Both the position numbers and the translations under genes were made by a program. The notes beneath the pieces were generated by a model, which did not search any database, was not told the origin of the DNA, and saw only the letters and a program-made list of their open reading frames with translations. From Spongilla lacustris (lineage: Eukaryota; Porifera; Demospongiae; Spongillida; Spongillidae), in NCBI GenBank assembly GCA_949361645.1, contig OX442415.1, positions 15,128,331 to 15,192,330 on the forward strand: DNA of 64,000 nucleotides, given 5' to 3'. Below are positions 13,507 to 25,135 of the stretch, piece after piece (positions within the stretch are counted from its first letter, which is position 1; each line of letters starts with the position of its first letter).

Positions 13507-14336
13507 TCGGGGGGATCGATGCTTGAGTTCCGCCCCCTCCAGTTATCGTACTTTTTGTATCCGGCCCGAAACGCCCCTCCCCCTCCTTACCCCCGCAGCT
13601 TGTAAAAGCAAACGACTTACGTACGATAAGCCATGCATTTGTCCATCCTCGAGTCGTAAGTCTTAACTGAAAACGTCATCCACTGCACGCTTGACCCCTC
13701 CTTCCGCTTTGGAACAAATATGCGAAGCAAAGCTGACTCATATATGTGATCAGTACACATTTGTACAATACATGAATTACATATTTGGTCCATACGCCGA
13801 GAATCGGTGCCAATCAGACGCGGATCACATATGAGGCCACATATATTGTACAGAACCATATTTGTGACACATTTGAGCGCATATTTGATACATATAATAA
13901 AAGTTGATCAAATTTGGTATCCGTTGGGTGTGTACGCAAACGCAATTTATTAAAGTACCTAGTCAGGGGTCTAATCCGGTCAGCCGTCCGTCCGGGACTT
14001 GTTCCAATTAGTCAGCCGCGGCAACACTGGCAGTATGTACGGTTGTATATGTTAATAAGTTGCTATAATTGCATGGGGGCGGAGAGGACCTCTTGGCCCT
14101 CCAGTCCCCCACTATCTTTTTTTAATGCATGCAGTCATTGGAACTCTGTACACATGAGGTTAAGTGTGTGGTATCCATGGTGCAACTAAATACGCGTGAG
14201 CTGCAGCACATCACCTCTAGATTGATTCCACGGCCACGCGTTAAAGTCGCCCTCCGCAGTTCAAGGGTTAATGACGCACGTGCAAATATACATCAATCAA
14301 AGTTTCAAGGATTGAACATAAGGCTAAACTAAGACG

Positions 14337-14420
14337 GATCCGCTAACAAATCCAGCTAGACAACGCGATGCATATGTAATTCGGATGGGCGATGGAACTA
14401 GCTGGATTTGTTAGCGGATC
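14337..14420. mobile_element. 84-bp perfect-arm hairpin (MITE-like)
   Basis: Arms 14337-14359 and 14398-14420 are exact complements over 23 bases (gatccgctaacaaatccagc plus tag), with a 38-bp loop. It lies 11 bp before the next TIR element. No target duplication is apparent. Confidence 0.75.
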
Positions 14421-14474
14421 TCATCTAGCTGCATGGGCGTCGGAACAGGTCCGGCCGCCGGACCAATATTTTCC

Positions 14475-14507
<33 letters not shown>

Positions 14508-15482
14508 TTCCAAATATGGGCATGATGACCCGCCCCTTCGTCTAAAATGTATAACAATGATATACATCGTCTAAAAGAGAAATGGATTCCACTCGCTCGA
14601 CATTATTGTCCGTTCCTTCTTTTTCTGCGACTGCCGTGGTGCCAGAGACATCTAAGTCGCCGGTTTCCCTTTCCAAAACGTTCGTTTTGATCGAAGGGTG
14701 AAACGCGCTCGTTTAGAGCAGAGTGGACCTGAGTGGTGTGAAAAGCACAACCGCGATGCCAATACTGATGCATGCTGCTTTTTTGTTACTTATGCATGAT
14801 GACAGAAGTAGAGAAGAAATTCAAGGCAAGTACCAAACGTGAACTTACTTTCATTTTGAAAGTCTAATATAAGAACTGGAAAGATGCTTGTGAAGCATTT
14901 CAAAAACACTTTTAAAAGTGATTGTCATATGATAAGCTTCTTGAAAGTATTGGATTTATTACCTTTGAATACCGGTGATATGACGTATACTGAGATATTT
15001 GAGGAAACCTCTCACGTGATCGATTACGACTCGTACTGTATTGGTTTCGCTTTTTTCGGTGCGTGGGCGTACGGTTATCCTAGCATTTTCGTGCGTGCGA
15101 GCTAGTGCGATTTCATATGGTTTAGGGCATTAATAATGCACAACTTGCAAGGCTTCTGGGGCTCCGCCCCAGACCCCGATGGGGGAGCTTACAGCGCTCC
15201 CCCATACCCCCTAGCTTAGCGGGAGGGGGTCTGACCCCCTCCCGCACCCACCCCCTCTGGGTCCGCCCACTCATTATTTATTCATTTGCCGGACCAATGC
15301 TTTTTACCTTCCGACGCCCATGAGCAGTGCCGGATTTAGGGGGGGGGCAAACGGGGCGGCTGCCCAGGGCCCACGGCTTTTTGAGGGGGCCCCACCGTTC
15401 TCATAATAATGATATTCATGTTTTTTTGGTTTATAATAACTCATACTAAAATTACTAATTAGTGTTAATTGAGCGAATTAAC

Positions 15483-16209
15483 ATGCATATGGAGCCGGAG
15501 CAAGAGACCGAGAATAGAAGTGCGCGAAGTGGAGCATCGAAACGAAAGAAGCGGAAAGAACAACTTGATGAATGGAATAAGCTACAAAGCAAACTGCCAA
15601 GGCTTTTGTCCTTTGGATTTCATGTTCAAAATGAGCCAAACCACAGTACCCTCCAGGGAGTCCAGGCTGGTAACCTCGAAACCGCAGTGGCAGAACATCA
15701 GTGCGTAGACGTAGTCGACAACGTGCATGACAGTATGAATGAAACTGAACCAAGTGCAACCATGCTGCCAACATCTTCTGATCCTTGTTCCAGCAGCCAA
15801 TCGTCACGACCAAACGGACCAATCGATGAATGCGTACCAATTTCAATGCTGCAGGCGCCACTTGACGTATGCATTAGCGTTCATTCTTGTGATACTTCTT
15901 GTTCCAGCAGCCAATCATCACAATCATACTCCTTAGAAACTACAGCCACGGCCAACACTGTCAATGATCCAGCAAAGTGGACAGTTACTGATAACCTTCG
16001 AGAGTATTGGGCGCTGCATGGGCCCACAAGATGCCACAACAATGATGGAACTTTTTAAAAACAAATTAAGAACAACTATGAGCGAAGATCGTCTGAACTA
16101 TCTTGCAATAATGAGTATAGAATCTGATATAACCAAACAACTAGATTATTCAGATGTGATAAATGAATTTGCTAATGCAAAGTCTAGGAAACGCTGTTTT
16201 CAGAAATAG
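15483..16209 (+). pseudogene. hAT transposase (ZMYM1-like group), internal deletion
   Basis: The first ATG in frame is 15483. The N-terminus has the basic SGASKRKKRKEQLDEW stretch and LPRLLSFGF typical of the leader of ZMYM1/TTF-type hAT proteins. It is followed by a Ser-rich region and NDPAKWTVTDNLREYWALHG, which normally precedes the TTF zinc finger. The frame then stops at about 16058. An overlapping frame (15964-16209) supplies the C-terminal helix with RTTMSEDRLNYLAIMSIESD and LDYSDVINEFA. The zinc finger and the whole RNase H-like catalytic core are absent, so the element can only move if helped by an intact relative. Confidence 0.75.
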
Positions 16210-16345
16210 ATTACGTTCCTAAACTTCCTAATTTCCTATTGTGTGTGATACTACCAGTCCATTGCCTGCAAGTGTATGAAGTGTTTGTGTAATTGTTACA
16301 TTAATTGTGTATTATTTCAGTATGCATGTCTGATGGGTTAAATAG

Positions 16346-16373
16346 TGGGGGGGGGGGGGGGGGGGGGGGGGGG
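16346..16373. repeat. Poly-G tract inside the deleted hAT
   Basis: A G run of more than 25 bases next to the hAT right end. A second run at 16464-16488 lies just outside the element. Confidence 0.9.
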
Positions 16374-16627
16374 CCACCAAGTATAATTGCCCAGGGCCCA
16401 CGACTGTCTAAATCCGGCGCTGCCCATGAGCTGGGTTCAGCAGTTTGTATATGTTTATAATTGTGGGGGGGGGGGGGGGGGGGGGGGGTTTCCTCTTTAC
16501 TTTTACCCCCCAGGAAATCCCCCCACCCCCACAAATGCAGCCATGCAAGAAATAATTGCATTTAGAGCATGACGTAATAGTATTCTTTGCACATGTACTG
16601 GTACTCTCTCTCACACATACATTGTAG

Positions 16628-17180
16628 GCTATGGGCGGGCACCTGTATGTCTATGCAACTCCCTACGACTGTCTTCAAGGTGACTCCCATAAATTACAAC
16701 ATGCAGAGCGGAAGAGGAATGATGATAGTCAGTAGCAACGACCTCGCATACATCAACAGCAGGACCCTGGAACAATTGGTGTGGCCCCTCAGATAGCTGC
16801 GGAAGTATGGTTGTGATGGAGACATTTTTTTCTTTGAGGCAGGCAGAAAATGCCCTGGAGGGGAGGGGCTATATGTTTTTAAGACCATCATACTTGTAAA
16901 CAAAAACATTCACCAGCATACTCGCCACGGAGGACTCCAGTTGGTGGACAATCTTTATCAACTGTCCTACTACCAGAATAATGTGCAGCGGGCAATTGCC
17001 CTGGACCAGCCCAATTACCAGAACATAACAGTCCAGGGCCAAGAGGTCCCTCAAGATGGACACCAAAGCTATGCAGACCTAACTCTCAGACCTGCCTCTT
17101 CTAAAACAACATCCGCAAATTATGCTGAACTTGATTTACCCATAGCAGACTTGGGTGTAGCAGGTGCTAATGTGGAGTGA
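16628..17180 (+). pseudogene. IRS-type PTB domain adaptor, DOK/FRS2-like, with one in-frame TAG
   Basis: A single frame is open from a likely acceptor (ttgtag, 16622-16627) to the TGA after 17180, except for TAG at 16794-16796. Before the TAG, TTVFKVTPINYN, then MMIVSSNDLAYINSR and LEQLVWPLR match the first strands of IRS-type PTB domains. After it come LRKYGCDGDI and FFFEAGRKCPGGEGLYVFKT, the family's LRRYG and FSFEAGRRCxTGEG signatures with the phosphotyrosine-binding arginines present. The tail carries tyrosine motifs NLYQL, PNYQNI, SYADL (Tyr codon 17070) and NYAEL (Tyr codon 17121), resembling docking sites of DOK/FRS adaptors. The TAG sits where the family has an aromatic residue, so a Tyr codon probably mutated. 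No upstream exon or myristoylation start was found. It could be a pseudogene or a polymorphic null. Confidence 0.7.
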
Positions 17181-18990
17181 AGACCTGACCTCATCATCGC
17201 CACCCCTAGACCAATAGCATAGTGTGTTGTTTCGTTAATCTGATAAAAAGCCACCCAAACATGTGTGAAAATCAGAGGTCAAGGTTGGCAGCAGCAGGCC
17301 ACACCAGGCCAGTGGGGGGCAAAAGGTAGTTATGACTTCATGCAGGTACATTGTAGCCACATATGCAGCAGCAAACAGCATGACAGCACTGGTATATAAG
17401 AATTCGCAAATTACATGTAACAAATTTTGAACACAAATAATAATTGTACAGGATAAGTGCATGGGACCATATCCTCCCTCCCTTTGGTTAAGCATCGGCA
17501 AACCAGCAGCTTTGTACCCTCACCGCTTACTTTAACTGAAGTGGGAGTTGCAAGAGGGTCTGCAGCTATGGCAGCTGAAGTTTGGAAGGGGGTCAATTAA
17601 TGATCGTAACTAAGTGTTCAGAATTGGATAGCCAGGCGGGATGCTATAGTAAGACATGAAATGGTGGACTGGGCTGATGCCTCGAGACTAACCACACGGA
17701 TCGCCACTCGAACAGGGCATCCCAAGTCTTCTGCAGTGTCAGGGCTATTCCGGCTATACAAGAAGGTTACCTGGTCAAGACTTCCTAGGTTGCCTCATAA
17801 TATATAATATATAATGAAGCGGGAGCAACGTTTGGTGCTGTCCTTGAGGCAACGGAGAGCAGGAAACACCAGGCCAATGATGAAAAGTGTTCAGCTCTAG
17901 GGTGGGTCTCAACCCCTCTAGCAGTGGATTCCTATGGGGCTTCGCACAAGTTGCTGCTCGGCTTGCAATCCACAAGTCCCTGCCAAAGTCACAGGGTTCT
18001 TTCGACCTGTTCTCCAACTTAAGCCCCCAATCCACCCAAAGACACACCCACAACAAGCTGTGGCCTGTGGACCAGATCTCACCAGCATTTCTGGAAGGGG
18101 CCAGGATAGGGTAAGGGGGTGCCATTTGACAGCCAAATACAACTACGGGGGAGGAGGGGGGGGGGGGGACCCATGGTCTAGACTATGAATAGGCTAGCCA
18201 GACAGATTGGTTTTGCCACACTTGAGGATAAGCCCACAGCCAAACTATAATTTAGCATGTAATACCTTGATTTCTAGTGACACGAACAGATCTAGTATAG
18301 TGTGAGCCGGGTAGGTGTAGGGGTCACCATAAATCATATTCATTTAGGTGGTAGGACTATCATAAAAGTTATGATAGCTGAAAAAAAATGCTATAGGTAA
18401 CACCCTGGTGTGTGGTGTTAAATGTATATTTCTAGGTGCACAGTGCAACTGGTGTGTATATGGACACTGGAGAAAGAAAATAGGAGGAATGTCAACATCT
18501 CAAGCTTTAATATATACTCCATACTCCAGTGTAAACCAAAAATACCTTGTGTCAGCTGCCATCATATTTCCCACACCACAGGCATCACAATCAGATCACA
18601 GACTGATATGGTGTACATTGGTCTAATAATTGCACAATTTTGTTCTCCAGTGACCTTCCTTTAATATTGTGCACTGAAGAGAGCAAGTTACTCTAAGCTT
18701 ATAGACAAATATTACGAAATATAATATTAATTCATACGCTGAAATAGAATTGTTCTGTTATTAGGTCTAGAAGAATTAATGGAAACAGCTTTACCTTTTG
18801 CGGTTGGACCGTTTTTAAAAAGGCGTTTCGTTTAGACGAAACGATATCTGCATATGTACGTGTCGTTTAAACGGTATTCCAAATCGTTCATCCGATCGTT
18901 TCTACTTAGTTTACACCTCTTTTGTTCTTAGTTCAAACGGTGCGTTTTTTCCCCGTTTTGTTGGGACGAAACGTAACCTTTATCGCGTCC
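17181..18990. other. No gene recognised
   Basis: Open frames are below 120 codons and resemble nothing I know. A short G tract lies at 18149-18168. At 18820-18980 are several copies of CGTTTnRAACG-like motifs, including the palindrome CGTTTCGTTTAGACGAAACG, perhaps the end of a decayed element. Confidence 0.5.
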
Positions 18991-18996
18991 CCTACT

Positions 18997-20860
18997 GTAT
19001 GGTGACAAGGATGGCATAGCCATTATACTGACATTCCTTTCCCATATTACAGTGGCTATTTCATTAATTGTACGATACCACAAAATTTGTTGCACTTTTC
19101 ATCTTTGAAGTTGACTGTGTTTTTAACATCACGCTCAGCCATGTGAGTTGGCACCTTCCCTATTATTCAGCTGATTCAAAAACTGAAGGAATGCCTGTAT
19201 TGGGAAACAAAACACACTGCAAGGCAAGGGGTGATGTGTGAACTCACCTCTGGAAAGAGGACTTTGTACTAATATACAAAAAATATCATATCCAAGCAGA
19301 CTAGTAGTAGTAGTAGTGCCCATTTAAGAAACAAATGTTCTTGCTACATTGAAATGATATGTGAATATGTACGAGTACATCCTACAATGAAGCACCGGCC
19401 AACACTTGGAAAGACCTGTAGGATAACTACCATGCTACTAACCAAGTGATCTGGTAAGATTGGCCCATAGTCATGTTACCATGGCAACATATTACATGTA
19501 GCTACCATTGGCTTATTCACATTGCCATGGTACCAAAGCACAAGTGATTGAAAGCAAATTGAAGTTCCACATTGGTTAGTAGTACTCACAAGACATGAAG
19601 GAAATCCATGCGAATTTTTATTCAGTAACATACCTGACTATGGGGCAAGGGATGGGATTTCAGTGACACAGTTGCCTAGCTATATATATATTAATGTGCA
19701 TGATGTTACATGGGTCATAGCCCTCAGTTTAGTACTACTGTAACATGTGTACATTGCATGGGTCAAACCAAGAAGCTGGACACTTGAGACACTTCATTCC
19801 AGTTCCATAAGATCGTTTAATCTACCACGATATGGAGTTTTGTACCTTGGTATAGAATTTCTTATTTCTTTGACTACAAGATCATACCAGTACTTCAAGG
19901 CATAGGCAGCTGATGTAATCCTATTGAAGGGCAATAAAATTAAATACATTATTTTGTGAATAAGGTCTATAGACAAAGTCTTCATTCTATTTTCAATTAA
20001 TATTAATGTTCACTTGACTGAATCGAAATGACCACTAATATTGATGAAATAGCCTTTCTTGTATCAACAAAACTTGTTTCAATGTAGCAAGGGCATCTAT
20101 TTTCTTACATGGGCACTATATATGGTCTGCGTGGATATGGTTTTTCATATCAGTACAAAGTCCTCTTTCCAGATGTGAGTTCACACATCACCATTTGCCT
20201 TTTATACATTCCCTAAATTTTTGAATCAAATGAATAATATGGAAGGTGCAAAATTCAATCTCATCAGCAGAGCAGGATGCAGCTGTGAGCTGGTGGCCTA
20301 TTCCTTTACCCTTTGGCTTATTCACATTGCCAACTGGAAGGTTTATACAAATCTTAAATGTCTCATACAGTCACTGGATGACAATAGTGAATGTGGAATG
20401 TGTTCATGAGAAGGTACATGTGCATATTCATAGTATGGGGCATACTGACCTATCCCAACAGGCTAAATGGCAAAATTGCCTGTTTGATTTTATTTCCAAC
20501 CAACAAAACACAAAATGGCTTGCAGGTAACCCCCCCCCCCCCCCCCCCCCCCCCCTTTTCTCCTCCCCCCATTGTGTATGCCCCTGCATTGAGGGTAACT
20601 TAATATCACGACTTGAGCATTTTGTAATGTCCAAGCCATGGAGGTCTGGGCTTATATCCTAGCCATGGAGGTCTGGGTCCTAGCCATGGAGGTCTATGTC
20701 CTTACCATGGGATGACACATTTGGCTAACCATTGCCCTGGCATTCTGCCTCATGAGGGTGAGGCTGAGGTGACTAAGTGGTTGCTCTGTGCTGGCTATTA
20801 CATCACCCTCGCAGTGACAAGGTGTGGTTAAAGAAAGGCCCCATGCTTATAGTTACATGG
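18997..20860. repeat. Segmental repeat, copy A
   Basis: This 1.9-kb block recurs in the same order, interrupted by insertions, from 34598 to about 43130. Shared blocks include the ggcatagccattatactgac start, ttccataagatcgtttaatc, the tttcatatcagtacaaagtc segment, a poly-C tract and gccatggaggtctgggctta repeats. Copy A lacks the insertions of copy B and so serves as the empty-site reference. Part of it also appears inverted at about 38990-39195. No protein family is recognisable in it. Confidence 0.8.
20528..20555. repeat. Poly-C tract
   Basis: A C run of more than 25 bases, at the position matched by another C run at 42580-42607 in the paralogous copy. Confidence 0.9.
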
Positions 20861-20914
20861 CACAACAGGCCTACACTAAACCAGAGGCTGCCTTGCAATC
20901 ATTGCACACTAGCT

Positions 20915-21055
20915 ACAGCTCTCCTGTATTCATGTGGTGACCATCTAGCTACAGCTATCCTCCATTCATTTGGTGACCATCTAGCTACAGCTCTCCTCCA
21001 TTCATGGGGTGACCATCTAGCTACAGCTATCCTCCATTCATTTGGTGACCATCAT
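20915..21055. repeat. 36-bp tandem repeat, four copies
   Basis: The unit ctagctacagctatcctcca followed by ttcatttggtgaccat repeats head to tail with few changes. Confidence 0.9.
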
Positions 21056-21689
21056 GGTACTGGTTGGTGTTGAATGGCCAGCCCAAGCCCATGGCCAGGC
21101 AAAAATCTTTTCTGGGCCCCTATGTAGATTATTATATAATATATGCGTGCTACCAAAATTCTCTACACTTGCAATTGGTATAGTGCAAAGCAAATTAACG
21201 GAGAGGATATACATGTATGAGGTTTGGATGAGATTACGGATATGTTATATAAAATTCATCATTCAAAGGCACTTTTTCATTTCTTAGTTCTTTTGCCATT
21301 GTTTCAGCGGGCTCATGGATTTCCCCCCACACCCCATCATGTGTGATGATCAGTAACATGTTCAAGCTAATGTTGCATTGATAAAATAAAGCGCATCGAA
21401 TTAAAAAAAAAGCACTCAACTATGCAAGTCCTAATCAAACTACAACTACACGCATCTAATAGCAGCAGCATTGTGTCCACAAGGTTCCGGCAACCATCAT
21501 ATCTAATTTCACCCATGCACAGATATAAAGGTTAAGTAGTATGCGATCAAGTTAATAGTTTACAAACCTAAAATCACTTTGGTAGACATCATGATAGTGA
21601 TGTATAAGGAAAACATGAAAAACAGTGCAAACTTACCTTCTACATGTGTTGTTTGTATGAATTATGATGTAATGGGGAAAACAAAATTA
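21056..21689. other. No gene recognised
   Basis: Spacer between the segmental repeat and the 91-bp satellite. No coding or repeat signal that I can classify. Confidence 0.5.
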
Positions 21690-24600
21690 TTAATGAACAG
21701 GCATGTTAAAGTGCAATGGGAAATGTAACATCATTGATACTTACTCCCTACATTGTTCATAATTGTATCCATAACAGTATCCATAGTGACAATGAATAAG
21801 TAGGAATGTTTAAGTGCAATGGGAAATATAACATCATTGATACTTACAGGCTGCATTGTTCATAACAGTATCCATGGTTACAAGGAATAAGTAGGGATGT
21901 TAATACGAAATGTAACATCATTGATACTTACACCCTGTATTGTTCATAATAACATCCATGGTTACAAGGAATAAGTAGGCACGTTAAGGTACAATGGGAA
22001 ATGTAGCATCATTGATACTTACACACTGCATTGTTCATAATAGTATCCATTGTGACAAGGAATAAGTAGATATGTTAAGGTGCAATGGGAAATGTAATAT
22101 CATTGATACTTACACCCTGTATTGTTCATAATAGCATCCATGGTTACAAGGAATAAGTAGACATGTTTTAAAGTGCAATGAGTAATGTAATATCATTGAT
22201 ACTTACTTCCTGCATTGTTCATAATACCCATGGTTACAAGGAATAAGTAGGCATGTTAAGGTGCAATGGGAAATGTAATATCATTGATACTTACACCCTG
22301 TATTGTTCATAATAGCATCCATGGTTACAAGGAATAAGTAGACATGTTTTAAAGTGCAATAGGAAATGTAATATCATTGATACTTACTTCCTGCATTGTT
22401 CATAATACCCATGGTTACAAGGAATAAGTAGGCATGTTAAGGTGCAATGGGAAATGTAATATCATTGATACTTACACCCTGTATTGTTCATAATAGCATC
22501 CATGGTTACAAGGAATAAGTAGACATGTTTTAAAGTGCAATAGGAAATGTAATATCATTGATACTTACAGGCTGTATCATTCATAATAGTATCCATGGTG
22601 ACAAGGCATGTTAAGGTGCAATGGGAAATGTAATACCATTGATACTTACACACTGCATTGTTCATAATAGTATCCATGGTGACAAGGAATAAGTAGACAT
22701 GTTAAGGTGCAATAGGAAATGTAATATCATTGATACTTACAGCCTGTATTGTTCATAATAACATCCATGGTTGCAAGGAATAACTAGACATGTTCAGGTG
22801 CTATGGGAAATGTGGTGCTTACACACTGTGTTGTTCGTAACAGTATCCGGGCCATGATGACAGGAATAAGTAAGCATGTTAAGGTGCAATGGGAAATGTA
22901 ACATCATTGATACTTACACACTGCATTGTTCATAATAGTATCCATGGTGACAAAGAATAAGTAGGGTGCAATGGGAAGTGTAACATCACTGATACTCACT
23001 TCCTGCATTGTTCATAATAGTATCCATGGTGAAAAGGAATATGTATAGGCATGTTAAGGTGCAATGGGAAATGTAACATTGTTGATACTTACAGGCTGCA
23101 TCGTTTATAATAGCATCCATGGTGAAAAGGAATAAGTTGGCATGTTAAGGTGCAACGGGAAATGTAACATTGTTGATACTTACAGACTGCATCGTTAATA
23201 ATAGTATCCATTATGAGAAGGAATAAGTAGGCACGTTAAGGTGCAATGGGAAATGTAACATCATTAATACTTACACACTGCATTGTTCATAATAGTATCC
23301 ATGGTGACAAAGAATAAGTAGGGTGCAATGGGAAGTGTAACATCACTGATGCTTACTCGCTGCATTGTTCATAATAGTATCCATGGTGAAAAGGAATATG
23401 TAGGCATCAGTGTTAAGGTGCAATGGCAAATGTAACATCATTTATACTTACAGGCTGCATTGTTCATAACAGTATCCATGGTGAAAAGGAATACGTTGGC
23501 ATGCTAAGGTGCAATGGGAAATGTAACAACATTGATACTTACATCCTGCACATGCATTGTTCATAATAGTATCCAGGAATAAATAGGCAAGTAAAGGTTC
23601 AATTGAAAACGTAACATCGTTGCTACTTACAAACTGCGCATGCATTGTTCATCATATATCCATGGTGACAAGGAATAAGTAGGCATTTTAAGGTGCAATG
23701 GGAAATGTAACATAACTGATACTTACACACTGCATTTTTCATAATAGCATCCATGGTGACAAGGAATAAGTAGGCATTTTAAGGTGCAATGGGAAATGAA
23801 ACATCATTGATACTTACAGGCTGCATTGTTCAATTGTGAAGAGCAATAATTAGGCACACTAACATGCAATGGGAAATGTAACAATTGATACTTACATCCT
23901 GCATTGTTCATAATAGTATCCATGTTGACATGAAATAAGTAGGCATGTTAAGGTGCAATGGCAAATGTTACATCTTTTATACTTACAGGCTGCATTGTTC
24001 ATAACAGTATCCATGGTGATAGGGAATAAGTAGGCATGTTAAGGTCAATGGACATTGTACCATATTATTGATACTTACACCCTGCATTGTCATAATAGTA
24101 TCCATGGTGACAAGGATTAAGTAGGCCTGTTATAGTGCAATAGGAAATCTAACATCACTGATACTTACACACTTCATTGTTCATAATAGTATCCATGGTT
24201 ACAAGGAATAAGTAGGCATTTTAAGGTGCAATGAGAAATGTAACATTATTGATACTTACACACTGCATTGTTCATAATAGTATCCATGGTGACATGGAAT
24301 AAGTAGGCATGCTAAGGTGCAATGGGAAATGTAACATCATTGATACTTACATCCTGCGCATACATTGTTCATAATAGTATCCATGGTGATAAGGAATAAG
24401 TAGGCATATTAATTAAGGTGAAATAGGAAATGTAACATCATTGGTACTTACAGGCTGCATTGTTCATAATAGTATCCATAGAGACAAGGAATAAGTAGGC
24501 ATGTTAAGGTGCAATGGGAAATGTAATTATAATTGATACTTACAAACTGCATTGTTCATAATAGTATCCATGGTGACAAGGAATAAGTAAGGTTGAATGA

Positions 24601-25135
24601 GTAACATCTATGATACTCACACACTGCATTGTTCATAATAGTGTCCATGGTGACAAGGCATGTTTAGGTGCCATGGGAAATGTAATATCATTGATACTTA
24701 CATGCTGCATTATCATAATAGTATCCATGGTAACAAGGAATATGTAAGCATGTTAAGGTTGAATGGGATATTTAACAGCATTGATACTTACAGACTGCAT
24801 TGTTCATAACAGTATGCATGGTGACAAGGAATAAGTAGGCATGTTAAGGTGCAACATCATTGATACTTACAGGCTGCATTGTAAATAATAGTGACAAGAG
24901 ATTATTAGGCATGTTAAAGTGAAATGGGAAGTGTGACATAATGGATACTTACACACTGGGAATACTGAAAAGGAATAAGTAGGCATGTTAAGGTGCAATG
25001 GGAAATGTAACATCATTGATACTTACACGCTGAATTGTTCATAATAGTATCCATGGTTACAAGGAATGAGTAGGCATGTTAAGGTGCAATGGGAAATATA
25101 ACATCATTGATACTTACACGCTGCATTGTGGTAGT
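21690..25135. repeat. Satellite of about 91 bp, roughly 38 diverged copies
   Basis: The consensus contains gaataagtaggcatgttaag, gtgcaatgggaaatgtaaca, tcattgatacttac, a short variable spacer, then ctgcattgttcataatagta and tccatggtgacaag. Units vary in length through small deletions. On the minus strand most units keep CACCATGGATAC and a GTAAGTAT, separated by about 25 bp with a hypervariable dinucleotide just before the GTAAGT. The LTR retrotransposon lies just to its right, and its right flank resumes with a satellite-like tcctgcattg. Confidence 0.9.

Larger units (their letters stand above)
5953..13934. mobile_element. Possible inner element bounded by 31-bp inverted ends
   Basis: Positions 5953-5983 and 13904-13934 are inverted copies matching at 29 of 31 bases (core ttgatcaaatttgg and ccgttgggtgtgta). 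Next to each, for about 200 bp, are many CAAATATG/CATATTTG motifs in both orientations, at 5990-6170 and 13720-13900. The arrangement looks like termini with subterminal binding sites. I see no target duplication, so the exact boundaries are open. Confidence 0.5.
2938..14029. mobile_element. 11-kb hAT-type composite element with 8-bp target duplication
   Basis: The ends are CAGTGTTGCCGCGGC on the left and GCCGCGGCAACACTG on the right. They are flanked by the identical 8-mer gcagtatg at 2930-2937 and 14030-14037. The CAGTG start and 8-bp duplication are hallmarks of hAT elements, and a hAT transposase C-terminal relic lies 0.5 kb inside. A small relative with the same ends is at 26400-27256. 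Inside are a second inverted-repeat pair (5953-5983 and 13904-13934), a piggyBac gene, poly-C tracts and a 35-bp minisatellite. The large size reflects later insertions. Confidence 0.8.
15325..16422 (+). mobile_element. 1.1-kb internally deleted hAT transposon
   Basis: The ends CAGTGCCGGATTTAG and CTAAATCCGGCGCTG are inverted (one mismatch), and subterminal GCCCAGGGCCCACG appears in both orientations. The 8-mer cccatgag flanks both sides (15317-15324 and 16423-16430), the 8-bp target duplication expected of hAT. A long poly-G tract lies at 16346-16373. Confidence 0.9.
14432..16428. mobile_element. TIR element containing a nested hAT
   Basis: The left end CATGGGCGTCGGAACAGGT pairs with the right end CCTTCCGACGCCCATG; subterminal CCGGACCAAT/GCCGGACCAATGC segments also match. 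agctg flanks both sides (14427-14431 and 16429-16433), consistent with a 5-bp target duplication. The interior has a poly-A run, a 73-codon open frame at 14884-15105 of unknown nature, and a GC-rich block of hairpins (ggggctccgccccagacccc) at 15160-15270. The hAT copy at 15325-16422 sits just inside the right end, splitting off the last few bases. Confidence 0.7.

Noticed and set aside
17775..18188. Overlapping open frames on both strands of up to 116 codons
   Set aside because: No recognisable domain; probably chance openness in GC-richer sequence.
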